11,262 nt of DNA. Origin: an uncultured Bacteroidales bacterium. GTDB taxonomy: Bacteria; Bacteroidota; Bacteroidia; Bacteroidales; Marinilabiliaceae. A model generated the notes under the pieces. That model did no database searches. It saw only the letters and a program-made list of their open reading frames with translations, and was not told where the DNA came from. The stretch's first letter is position 1. Every line of letters starts with the position of its first letter. Shown here piece by piece: positions 1-5,304 of this stretch. The stretch is from positions 1 to 11,262 of the forward strand of contig CAKUYZ010000059.1 in NCBI GenBank assembly GCA_934717675.1, read 5' to 3'. The position numbers and the translations under genes are program-made.

Positions 1-949
1 CCTCTGTCGTCTCGATGATAAGGTATGCGCCGCTCTTGAAGGATACCGCCTTTCCGCAAGACTGCTTTATTTGCTTCTCAATGTTGAAATTGTCGAAGAT
101 CGGCAGCTTGCCGTTGTAGAGCTTCACGATTCCGCTTTTCTCGGGCGCAATCTTGGTCACATAGGCCTTGATCTCGTCGAAAATCGCTTTGTCGTTTACG
201 TAGATGTTGTTGAAGTCTGGGCTGAAGAGATCTCGGATCATGGCCGCTGCCCTCTCCATTTCGCCCAGCACCATTGCCGGTGGGCGGCTCTCCTTGACGT
301 GCTTGACGCAATCTTCCCAGCGTTTGATAAGAGAGGCTATCTCATCAGCAATCTCCTGCTCGTCTTGTTGCTCGGCCACAGTCCTTATTATCACGCCCAT
401 ATCCTTGGGCTTGACTTTTTGGACTATTTTTTTTAGGCGGGATCGCTCCTCGGCGGACCTGATCTTCTTGCTCACCGAGATCTTGTCTGCAAAAGGCATC
501 AGCACCAGGTTTCTGCCGGCGAGCGATATTTCGGATGTCAACCTTGGGCCCTTGGTCGAGATAGGCTCTTTCGCCACTTGGACGAGCACCTCCTCGCCAG
601 CTTGGAGCACGTCTGTGATGGTGCCTTTCTTGTCAATGTCCTCCTCTCGCTTCACGCGGGGCATTTCCGTCGCATTCTTTCGCTGAATCACCTGTTGCAG
701 AAATTTCTGCTGGGTGCGGAATTGAGGACCGAGATCCAAGTAGTGCAAGAACGCGTCTTTCTCATATCCAACGCTCACAAATGCGGCGTTGAGGCCAGGC
801 ATCACCTTTCGGACCTTGCCTATGTAGACGTCGCCCACCTCAAACTGGACGTTTCGCTTCTCTCTACGCAGCTCCACCAACCGCTTGTCTTCCGTGAGGG
901 CGATGACCATCTCCTCGGGCGTGACGTTGATAAATAATTCTGCGTTCAC
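1..949 (-). CDS. Ribonuclease E/G family protein, N-terminal part (runs off left edge)
   Basis: This is an endoribonuclease of the RNase E/G family, which cleaves single-stranded RNA in mRNA turnover and rRNA processing. The frame is open without interruption for 316 codons and leaves the window at base 1, so the 3' part of the gene is missing. The start is taken as GTG at 949-947 because the protein begins NAELFINVTPEE, close to the usual N-terminus of the Bacteroidota family, and no ATG lies nearby upstream. An S1 RNA-binding domain is visible from about residue 36, with FEVGDVYIGKV and GYEKDAFLHYLDLG (residues 61-74). Further family motifs are VQVAKEPISTKGPR and, at the window edge, GAYLIIETTE. 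In the family the catalytic metal-binding aspartates follow just after that point, so they lie outside the window and cannot be checked. The gene lies downstream of HU and the 28-residue basic protein on the same strand, separated by a hairpin. It could be called rng or cafA, but the symbol is withheld because the C-terminus is unseen. Confidence 0.95.
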   Translation of the reverse strand, partial: MNAELFINVTPEEMVIALTEDKRLVELRREKRNVQFEVGDVYIGKVRKVMPGLNAAFVSVGYEKDAFLHYLDLGPQFRTQQKFLQQVIQRKNATEMPRVKREEDIDKKGTITDVLQAGEEVLVQVAKEPISTKGPRLTSEISLAGRNLVLMPFADKISVSKKIRSAEERSRLKKIVQKVKPKDMGVIIRTVAEQQDEQEIADEIASLIKRWEDCVKHVKESRPPAMVLGEMERAAAMIRDLFSPDFNNIYVNDKAIFDEIKAYVTKIAPEKSGIVKLYNGKLPIFDNFNIEKQIKQSCGKAVSFKSGAYLIIETTE

Positions 950-981
950 GTTACTCGTTTTTTCAAAGAACTTTAGTATAA

Positions 982-1014
982 ACAAACAGAAAGCTTGTTT
1001 GGCTTTCTGTTTGT
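982..1014 (-). terminator. Perfect 13-bp inverted repeat between the bS22-like gene and RNase E/G
   Basis: Bases 982-994 (ACAAACAGAAAGC) are the exact reverse complement of 1002-1014, with a 7-base loop between. Read on the minus strand, the stem is followed by TTTATAC, only a short T run. It could be an intrinsic terminator or attenuator after the HU/bS22-like transcript, or a structured 5' leader of the RNase E/G mRNA, since it ends 32 bases upstream of that start codon. The structure is certain as sequence; its role is inferred. Confidence 0.5.
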
Positions 1015-1074
1015 GGTGCCCTCCTGTCGATTTATGCGGGCGGGCTAAAGATTAAGTCCGTACAGACAAGCAGT

Positions 1075-1161
1075 TTAGTGCTTATGCCTGTTCTTTCTCA
1101 GTCTCTTCTTGCGCTTGTGCGTCGCCATCTTGTGACGCTTCCTTTTCTTACCGCTAGGCAT
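1075..1161 (-). CDS. Very small basic ribosomal protein, bS22/mS38 (AURKAIP1/COX24 domain) type
   Basis: This 28-residue open frame runs from ATG at 1161 to TAA at 1075 and begins MPSGKKRKRHKMATHKRKKR. About two thirds of the residues are Lys, Arg or His and none is acidic. That matches the tiny AURKAIP1/COX24-domain proteins annotated in Bacteroidota, related to the mitochondrial small-subunit protein mS38 and mycobacterial bS22. By family knowledge it should sit in the 30S subunit, clamped onto rRNA. It lies 35 bases downstream of HU and 125 bases upstream of RNase E/G on the same strand. Co-transcription with HU is likely because no promoter-like element was seen between them. It is too short for most gene finders. 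Family recognition is by remembered sequence similarity, so the ribosomal role is not proven here, but a random frame of this composition with a near-canonical start is improbable. Confidence 0.85.
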   Translation of the reverse strand: MPSGKKRKRHKMATHKRKKRLRKNRHKH

Positions 1162-1196
1162 AGCTTCAAAAGGTTTTTTTAGGTTAGACAATCAGT

Positions 1197-1490
1197 TTAC
1201 TGCTTGATATTCTTGCTGTCCTTCACTTCGTTCATAAAGACCTTTGCAGGCTTGAAGGACGGAATAGAGTGCTCTGGAATGACAATGGACGTTCCCTTGG
1301 TGATGTTGCGGGCGGTCTTCTGGGCACGCTTGCGCGTGATGAAGCTGCCGAAGCCACGAAGGAAGACGCTTTCGCCGTTTATGAGCGAGGCCTTGACGGC
1401 GTCCATGAAAGCCTCCACCGTCTTTTGGACGGCTACTTTCTCGACCCCGGTGCTCTTGGCGATCTCGTTGACGATGTCTGCTTTAGTCAT
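1197..1490 (-). CDS. HU family DNA-binding protein
   Basis: This nucleoid-associated protein works as a dimer that bends and compacts DNA. It is 97 residues long, normal for HU/IHF subunits. The N-terminal helical dimerisation region begins MTKADIVNEIAKSTGVEK. The signature GFGSF lies at residues 46-50, followed by the basic beta-arm (RKRAQKTARNITKG, residues 53-66) and the closing IPSFKPAK stretch (residues 76-83). The arm tip reads RNITKG, where enterobacterial HU has RNPxTG. The intercalating proline is therefore replaced by isoleucine, a variant I recall as common among Bacteroidota HU proteins. The gene has its own upstream -7 element and leader hairpin and is followed by the bS22-like gene. 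HU versus IHF subunit cannot be resolved from sequence alone; a homodimeric HU is the simpler reading. Confidence 0.96.
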   Translation of the reverse strand: MTKADIVNEIAKSTGVEKVAVQKTVEAFMDAVKASLINGESVFLRGFGSFITRKRAQKTARNITKGTSIVIPEHSIPSFKPAKVFMNEVKDSKNIKQ

Positions 1491-1535
1491 CTCTGGAAAT
1501 GTTATATAGTGTTATTTGATCTCTGCTGTTGTCGC

Positions 1536-1556
1536 CCGACGCCTTTCCGGCATCGG
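1536..1556 (-). promoter_or_regulatory. Hairpin in the HU mRNA leader
   Basis: CCGACGCC (1536-1543) and GGCATCGG (1549-1556) form an 8-bp stem with one mismatch that becomes a G-U pair in the minus-strand RNA, closing a 5-base loop (GGAAA in the RNA). It lies between the predicted -7 element and the HU start, near the expected 5' end of the transcript. There is no T tract after it on the minus strand, so it does not look like a terminator. A 5' stabilising stem or a translational control element is the inference. Confidence 0.4.
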
Positions 1557-1566
1557 AAAAACGGTG

Positions 1567-1574
1567 CAAAGATA
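1567..1574 (-). promoter_or_regulatory. Bacteroidota-type -7 promoter element for HU
   Basis: On the minus strand this reads TATCTTTG, an exact match to the TAnnTTTG -7 consensus of Bacteroidota primary sigma factor promoters. It lies 77 bases upstream of the HU start codon and just after the stop of the preceding gene. A -33 TTG at the expected 19-21 base spacing is not evident; only a T-rich stretch is there. The call therefore rests on the -7 box and its position. Confidence 0.55.
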
Positions 1575-1601
1575 ATGCCTTACAATCAATTAAAAAAGAA
1601 T

Positions 1602-1937
1602 TCATGTCCTTTTTTGGCTTTGCGAGTCGCCTCCCCGCAGGCTAGCGTAAAGTTCAAGAACTGCAGAGATCATCAATGGGATGAGCCAATAGTCTCGGCC
1701 CTTCATCATAAGGTAGGCGCAGACGCAAAGGGATGTGGCGCTGAACATTAGGATGCCATATAGGCGGCGGAGCCTAAAATCATCCTCGCGCATCCTTAGG
1801 CTGAGGCGTACGAAGAACAATGTCAAGCCGCAGGCCAACACCCCAAACCATGCGCCCTCAACGCCGGCGCATTGAGCGACAGCGCCGGCCACGCCCGCTG
1901 TCATGGCGCACAGGGTCAATACATCTTTGGCTTTCAT
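1602..1937 (-). CDS. Small multi-pass membrane protein of unknown function
   Basis: The protein has 111 residues and I do not recognise its family. It has about four hydrophobic stretches: roughly residues 5-25, 28-47, 58-78 and 83-99. A charged loop (RMREDDFRLRR, residues 48-58) lies between the second and third, and the C-terminal tail is polar (GGDSQSQKRT). By the positive-inside rule the charged loop and tail are probably cytoplasmic. It is the last gene of the M23 peptidase/FtsB-like unit, and its ATG overlaps the stop of the FtsB-like gene by 4 bases (1934-1937), which argues for translational coupling and a shared role in the envelope. No catalytic motif is visible. Confidence 0.8.
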   Translation of the reverse strand: MKAKDVLTLCAMTAGVAGAVAQCAGVEGAWFGVLACGLTLFFVRLSLRMREDDFRLRRLYGILMFSATSLCVCAYLMMKGRDYWLIPLMISAVLELYASLRGGDSQSQKRT

Positions 1938-2242
1938 CTTTTGATTATGAAAATCGTCTCGTCGTCCTTTTTCATAAAATATTCCTCGCGGGCGAATTTT
2001 TCCAAAGACTCCCTGTTGTTTTTAAGTTCGTTCATCTTCCGTTGGTCTTGCTCTATGCTGTTTTCCAAAGCTGCTTTTTCCGCCCGCAGTTCTTTGATTT
2101 TCCTGTCGTATGTCCATTTAGTGATGAGGTTGTCCTCGTCAAAGATGGTTATCCACGCTAGAAAAATCATGGCGGCCACGGCATACCGGCTCCGGAAGAG
2201 GGTCGCCAAGGTGTCTTTTAGGTCTTGCGTCGGCACTTGCAT
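1934..2242 (-). CDS. FtsB/DivIC-like septum formation initiator family protein
   Basis: This 102-residue single-pass membrane protein has the architecture of FtsB/DivIC, the small divisome proteins that pair with FtsL and help trigger septal peptidoglycan synthesis. There is a short cytoplasmic N-terminus and one transmembrane helix around residues 20-34 (YAVAAMIFLAWITIF). A periplasmic coiled coil follows at about residues 44-82, rich in Lys/Glu with regular Leu/Ile. The C-terminal segment LEKFAREEYFMKKDDE matches the family pattern in which a conserved aromatic/acidic stretch follows the coil. Its start codon shares one base with the stop of the M23 peptidase (TAATG at 2244-2240), and its end overlaps the next gene by 4 bases. 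The family assignment is strong. Whether it is the main FtsB of the cell is inferred, since no other division genes are in view. Confidence 0.85.
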   Translation of the reverse strand: MQVPTQDLKDTLATLFRSRYAVAAMIFLAWITIFDEDNLITKWTYDRKIKELRAEKAALENSIEQDQRKMNELKNNRESLEKFAREEYFMKKDDETIFIIKR

Positions 2243-3216
2243 TAGTCAAATGTCCTGTTACTGTTGGTGGAAATTTCAATCATGCGCTCATAATCGTCCG
2301 GATCGAGGTCTTCCTGGAAGTAATACAACTGCGGATTGACTTTCTGACCTCTTTTGACGACCTCATAGTGCAAATGGGGACCCGTGCTTATGCCCGTGCT
2401 GCCCACGTAGCCAATGACATCGCCGCGCTTGACCTTTTGGCCGACCTTGACGTTGAATTTGCTCATGTGGCCATAGATGCTCTCATAGCCAAACCCGTGG
2501 TTTATCTTGACGTGCTTGCCGTAGCCGGAGTAACTCGTCTCCACCACGGACACTGTGCCGTCGCCAGTGGCGTAAACCTCAGTGCCTATGGGGGCGGAGA
2601 AGTCCATGCCCTCATGGAATTTCTTGATCTTGTACACTGGGTGTATGCGCCATCCCCAGCCCGAAGCCGTTCTCGTCAGGTCTTTGTTGTTTATGGGCAT
2701 TATGGCGGGGATGCACCGCAGCATATCGTTATTCCTGTTGACGAGGCTTATTATCTCGTCAAACGACTTGCTTTGCACGTAGAGTTGGCGCGATACAATG
2801 TCCAACTTCTTCGCTGTCTCAATCACAAGCTTTGAGTTAGGCAGGCTCTCCATATCCTTATATCTGTTTATGCCGCCGAACCCGGCTTTCCTGACCGACA
2901 CGGGGATGGAGTCCGCCTCGTAGATGACACGATATATGTTTTCGTCTCGTGAATGAATGTCGTCAAGCACCTCTTCTATTTGGCCGAGCCTGCGGCTCAT
3001 CTGCTCGTATTGCGCCAGCAACTCGTGTTGCTCCCTCTTGAGTCGTTTCTCCTTGGGGCTGTCAAAGAGGTTCATGTAGATGAAAAAAAGGCCGATTGAC
3101 ACGACCACGCCAAACGAGATGTGGAACACCGCGCGCTTGGCATAATATTTTATACCCCTCTTGATCTCCTTGTAACTCAAGGTTTCGGGGTCATATTTAT
3201 AGTGCTTATTCTGCAT
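2242..3216 (-). CDS. Membrane-anchored M23 (LytM-type) metallopeptidase
   Basis: This 324-residue peptidoglycan peptidase of the M23 family cuts peptide cross-links in the wall. It has a short cytoplasmic N-terminus and a transmembrane helix at about residues 31-50. A charged coiled-coil-like region follows at about 54-90 (KEKRLKREQHELLAQYEQMS), then a linker, then the LytM domain at about 183-298. The zinc ligands are all present: H201 and D205 in FHEGMDFSAP, and H283 in GPHLHYEV; the catalytic-site H250 lies in YGHMSKF. It should therefore be an active enzyme rather than a degenerate EnvC/NlpD-type activator. It heads an operon with the FtsB-like and small membrane proteins, preceded by a good -33/-7 promoter. 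A membrane anchor, coiled coil and LytM domain next to an FtsB homologue suggest wall remodelling at the septum or during elongation, which is inference. Confidence 0.95.
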   Translation of the reverse strand: MQNKHYKYDPETLSYKEIKRGIKYYAKRAVFHISFGVVVSIGLFFIYMNLFDSPKEKRLKREQHELLAQYEQMSRRLGQIEEVLDDIHSRDENIYRVIYEADSIPVSVRKAGFGGINRYKDMESLPNSKLVIETAKKLDIVSRQLYVQSKSFDEIISLVNRNNDMLRCIPAIMPINNKDLTRTASGWGWRIHPVYKIKKFHEGMDFSAPIGTEVYATGDGTVSVVETSYSGYGKHVKINHGFGYESIYGHMSKFNVKVGQKVKRGDVIGYVGSTGISTGPHLHYEVVKRGQKVNPQLYYFQEDLDPDDYERMIEISTNSNRTFD

Positions 3217-3254
3217 CGTCTCAATGTTCTACAAGGCCCAATGGCTCACCTAGG

Positions 3255-3285
3255 CAAAGATAAGTAAAAAAATGTTCGCCGCCAA
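3255..3285 (-). promoter_or_regulatory. Promoter for the M23/FtsB-like operon
   Basis: On the minus strand TTG (3285-3283) is followed after exactly 20 bases by TATCTTTG (3262-3255), matching the Bacteroidota pattern of a -33 TTTG/TTG and a -7 TAnnTTTG with a spacer of about 19-21. Transcription would start near 3248, giving a leader of roughly 30 bases before the ATG at 3216. This is the best-supported promoter in the window. Confidence 0.65.
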
Positions 3286-3301
3286 CAGTGCCATTCCGAC
3301 G

Positions 3302-4618
3302 CTATTTCACAAGCCGTCTCACGTGTGGCAGCATGAACAGACCTCGTGAGGCCATGTAGCATAGGAAGGCCGCCCAAAGGGCGTTGTCCGCGGCAAAAGG
3401 CCGCAACGTGACGTAAACGACGAAGAACACTACGGAAGCCGTGGCCATTGTGTTTCGCATGGCGCGCCCGTTTGTGGCGCCGATCATCACCCCGTCGGCT
3501 ATGAAAGCGAAGAAACTGCTGAGCGGCACGGCTATGGCCCAACCTATTCGGCAGGCGGCCGCCTCAATCGCATCTGCTGATGGGCCGAATGCGTTGAAGA
3601 TGAATCCCCAAGATGTCGCGAAGACGATGGTGTACAAAATCGCGATTGCGAGTCCGGCAGTTGTGAGCTCACGGATCGCGTTTTTCAGCACGGCTCGGTC
3701 TCCCGCTCCAATGAGCTTGCCGCACAGGCTCTCTGCCGCATAGGCCAAACCGTCAGTCATGTAGCTGAACAGGGTGAAAAACTGCATCATAAGGGCGTTG
3801 GCCGCCAAGACAGAATCGCCGTAACGTGCAGAAATTGACGTGAATGACGTGAACACTATGACTATGCACAGGGTGCGCAAAAAGATGTCTCTGTTTACGG
3901 ATAGAAGCCTTATGAACTCATGCTTCAGAAAGATGCGGCTAATCGTGAGCTTGCAACGCATCCTGCCATATTTGAAGGCCGCCAAGGTCAGAGCCAAGGC
4001 GAGCCCCGAGTATTGGGCAATTACTGTGCCCCACGCCACGCCTGCCACGCCCATGCCCGCACGGAGAGCCAGAAGCCATGACGCGGTTATGTTGATGGCG
4101 TTGCCGACCAAGGCGATGAGCATTGGCGCACGCGGGTCCTGCATCCCAATAAACCAACCTGTAAGTGCAAAAAGAGACACGGAGGCCGGAATGGCCCAGT
4201 AGCGTATGTTGACATAGGTGGCGGCTTCCGCCAGAGACTCGGGTGACCCCCCAATCAGGCTTAGCGCTATTGGCGCCACTATTGGTTTTAGGAGCAGTAG
4301 AGTAAGGCTAAGCGCCAACCCAATAATAAGCGACCGCAAGCCTGTGAGCGCGCACTCTTCCAATTTGCCTGCCCCGTAGTTCTGCGCCGTTATGCCACTC
4401 CCTCCCATACGCAGGAAGGCGCAATTCCAATATATCATATTGAAAACGGTAGTGCCAATGGTGACACCTCCTATCGCGAAGTCGCTTCCCGCGTGCCCTG
4501 CAATTGCAACATCTGCCATACCGATGAGCGGCACCGTGATGTTTGATATGACGTTGGGTGCCGTGAGGCGCAGGATCTCCTTTCGCAGGTTTGTTTTGCC
4601 TTTGTCTTCTATTTTCAT
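3302..4618 (-). CDS. MATE family efflux transporter (DinF-like subgroup)
   Basis: This 438-residue inner-membrane protein has about twelve hydrophobic helices in two homologous halves, the usual size and layout of MATE antiporters, which export cationic drugs or metabolites using a Na+ or H+ gradient. Characteristic stretches are APNVISNITVPLIGMADVAI near the N-terminus, then AGHAGSDFAIGGVTIGT and YWNCAFLRMGGSGITAQNYG, close to the DinF-type pattern of an aromatic/Asn and an R-MG-SG-TAQ block. The second half repeats the fold, with YMTDGLAYAAESLCGKLIGA and later FFAFIADGVMIG. The start at 4618 precedes a short charged cytoplasmic segment. The next gene downstream has its own promoter, so this is probably monocistronic. 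The substrate cannot be told from sequence. Confidence 0.94.
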   Translation of the reverse strand: MKIEDKGKTNLRKEILRLTAPNVISNITVPLIGMADVAIAGHAGSDFAIGGVTIGTTVFNMIYWNCAFLRMGGSGITAQNYGAGKLEECALTGLRSLIIGLALSLTLLLLKPIVAPIALSLIGGSPESLAEAATYVNIRYWAIPASVSLFALTGWFIGMQDPRAPMLIALVGNAINITASWLLALRAGMGVAGVAWGTVIAQYSGLALALTLAAFKYGRMRCKLTISRIFLKHEFIRLLSVNRDIFLRTLCIVIVFTSFTSISARYGDSVLAANALMMQFFTLFSYMTDGLAYAAESLCGKLIGAGDRAVLKNAIRELTTAGLAIAILYTIVFATSWGFIFNAFGPSADAIEAAACRIGWAIAVPLSSFFAFIADGVMIGATNGRAMRNTMATASVVFFVVYVTLRPFAADNALWAAFLCYMASRGLFMLPHVRRLVK

Positions 4619-4751
4619 CGGATTGGTGCATTTCTAGGTGTCGCGGCCGATAAAAGCGAACCTTTTTTGAAAAACATCGTACCATAGGGTGAAATATAAG
4701 AATTTATTTTGCAGTGATGCTCTGAAAAAACTTTACATTAGCGCAAACAAA
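4619..4751. promoter_or_regulatory. Divergent intergenic region between the MATE and YfiR-like genes
   Basis: This 133-base A/T-rich gap is the only place where gene direction switches, so it should hold promoters for both directions. No perfect TAnnTTTG box was found. The nearest are TATTTTG (4705-4711, plus strand, one T short of the consensus) and TATATTTC on the minus strand around 4693-4700. No clear operator palindrome was seen. Promoter positions are therefore unassigned. Confidence 0.35.
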
Positions 4752-5267
4752 ATGAAAGATTCCATGAGAAAATGGTTGCTGCTGCTCCTTGCGTTCTTCT
4801 TCTGTTCTTGGGCGGGGGCGCAGATGTCGAAGTTCCAAGCTCTTTATCTGTACAATTTTGCCAAAAACACGTCTTGGCCGCAAGAAGATAATGGTAAAAT
4901 ATTGACAATCACGGTGATTGGTGATAATGCGCTTTCTGCTGAGCTGAAGTCTATTGTCAAGAACAAGAAGATTGGCGACAGGTCGATTTCGGTGGTGGAC
5001 GCGGCCACGGCCTCGGGGCTGCCAAAGTCTGACATAATATACTTGGGTGAGTCCAAGTCGTCGCAAATAGTCCAGTTGGTGGCTGCCCAGGCGAATAACA
5101 AGGTGCTCATTGTCAGTGGCACGAAGGGGCAATGCGCGCAGGGTGCCGGCATCTCTTTCTTGCCGGGCGCTGGCACATTGAATTTTGAGATTCACGAAGG
5201 CAACATTGCGAGCCATGGCCTGAAGGTCGCTCCTAAGTTGGTTTCGCTCGGGAAGCAGGTGTTCTAA
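4752..5267 (+). CDS. YfiR family (DUF4154) secreted protein
   Basis: This is a periplasmic DUF4154 protein. In Pseudomonas the family member YfiR restrains the diguanylate cyclase YfiN, but most members are uncharacterised and many sit beside TonB receptors. The frame is open from a GTG at 4689, but ATG 4752 (or 4764) is preferred. From there the protein begins with a signal peptide, KWLLLLLAFFFCSWAGAQ, likely cut before Gln, giving 171 residues before cleavage. The mature part opens with FQALYLYNFAKNTSWP, the hallmark of DUF4154. It ends with AGISFLPGAGTLNFEIHEGN and HGLKVAPKLVSLGKQVF, matching the family's conserved C-terminal strand and helix. The TonB receptor follows after 37 bases. No GGDEF, histidine kinase or OmpA-like YfiB gene is in the window, so the target is unknown. 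Regulation from the divergent gap is assumed. Confidence 0.88.
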   Translation: MKDSMRKWLLLLLAFFFCSWAGAQMSKFQALYLYNFAKNTSWPQEDNGKILTITVIGDNALSAELKSIVKNKKIGDRSISVVDAATASGLPKSDIIYLGESKSSQIVQLVAAQANNKVLIVSGTKGQCAQGAGISFLPGAGTLNFEIHEGNIASHGLKVAPKLVSLGKQVF

Positions 5268-5304
5268 TCTCCTGCCCATTGATTGAATTAATGAAGAACC
5301 CACG

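Noticed and set aside
204..686. A 160-codon open frame on the plus strand opposite the RNase E/G gene.
   Set aside because: The minus-strand frame here translates to clear RNase E/G family sequence; the plus-strand product has no recognisable domain and is a shadow.
3263..3290. Possible terminator for the MATE gene, because a 7-T run on the minus strand follows its stop.
   Set aside because: No convincing GC stem precedes the T run, and the same bases are the spacer of the promoter for the M23 operon.
4619..4751. Strand switch considered as a possible replication origin.
   Set aside because: There is only one switch, with no dnaA gene, no repeated DnaA-box-like sequence and no clear skew reading possible from 11 kb.
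4689..4751. Upstream GTG start for the YfiR-like gene.
   Set aside because: It would put 21 extra, partly charged residues before a normal signal peptide; ATG 4752 or 4764 gives a standard secreted protein.
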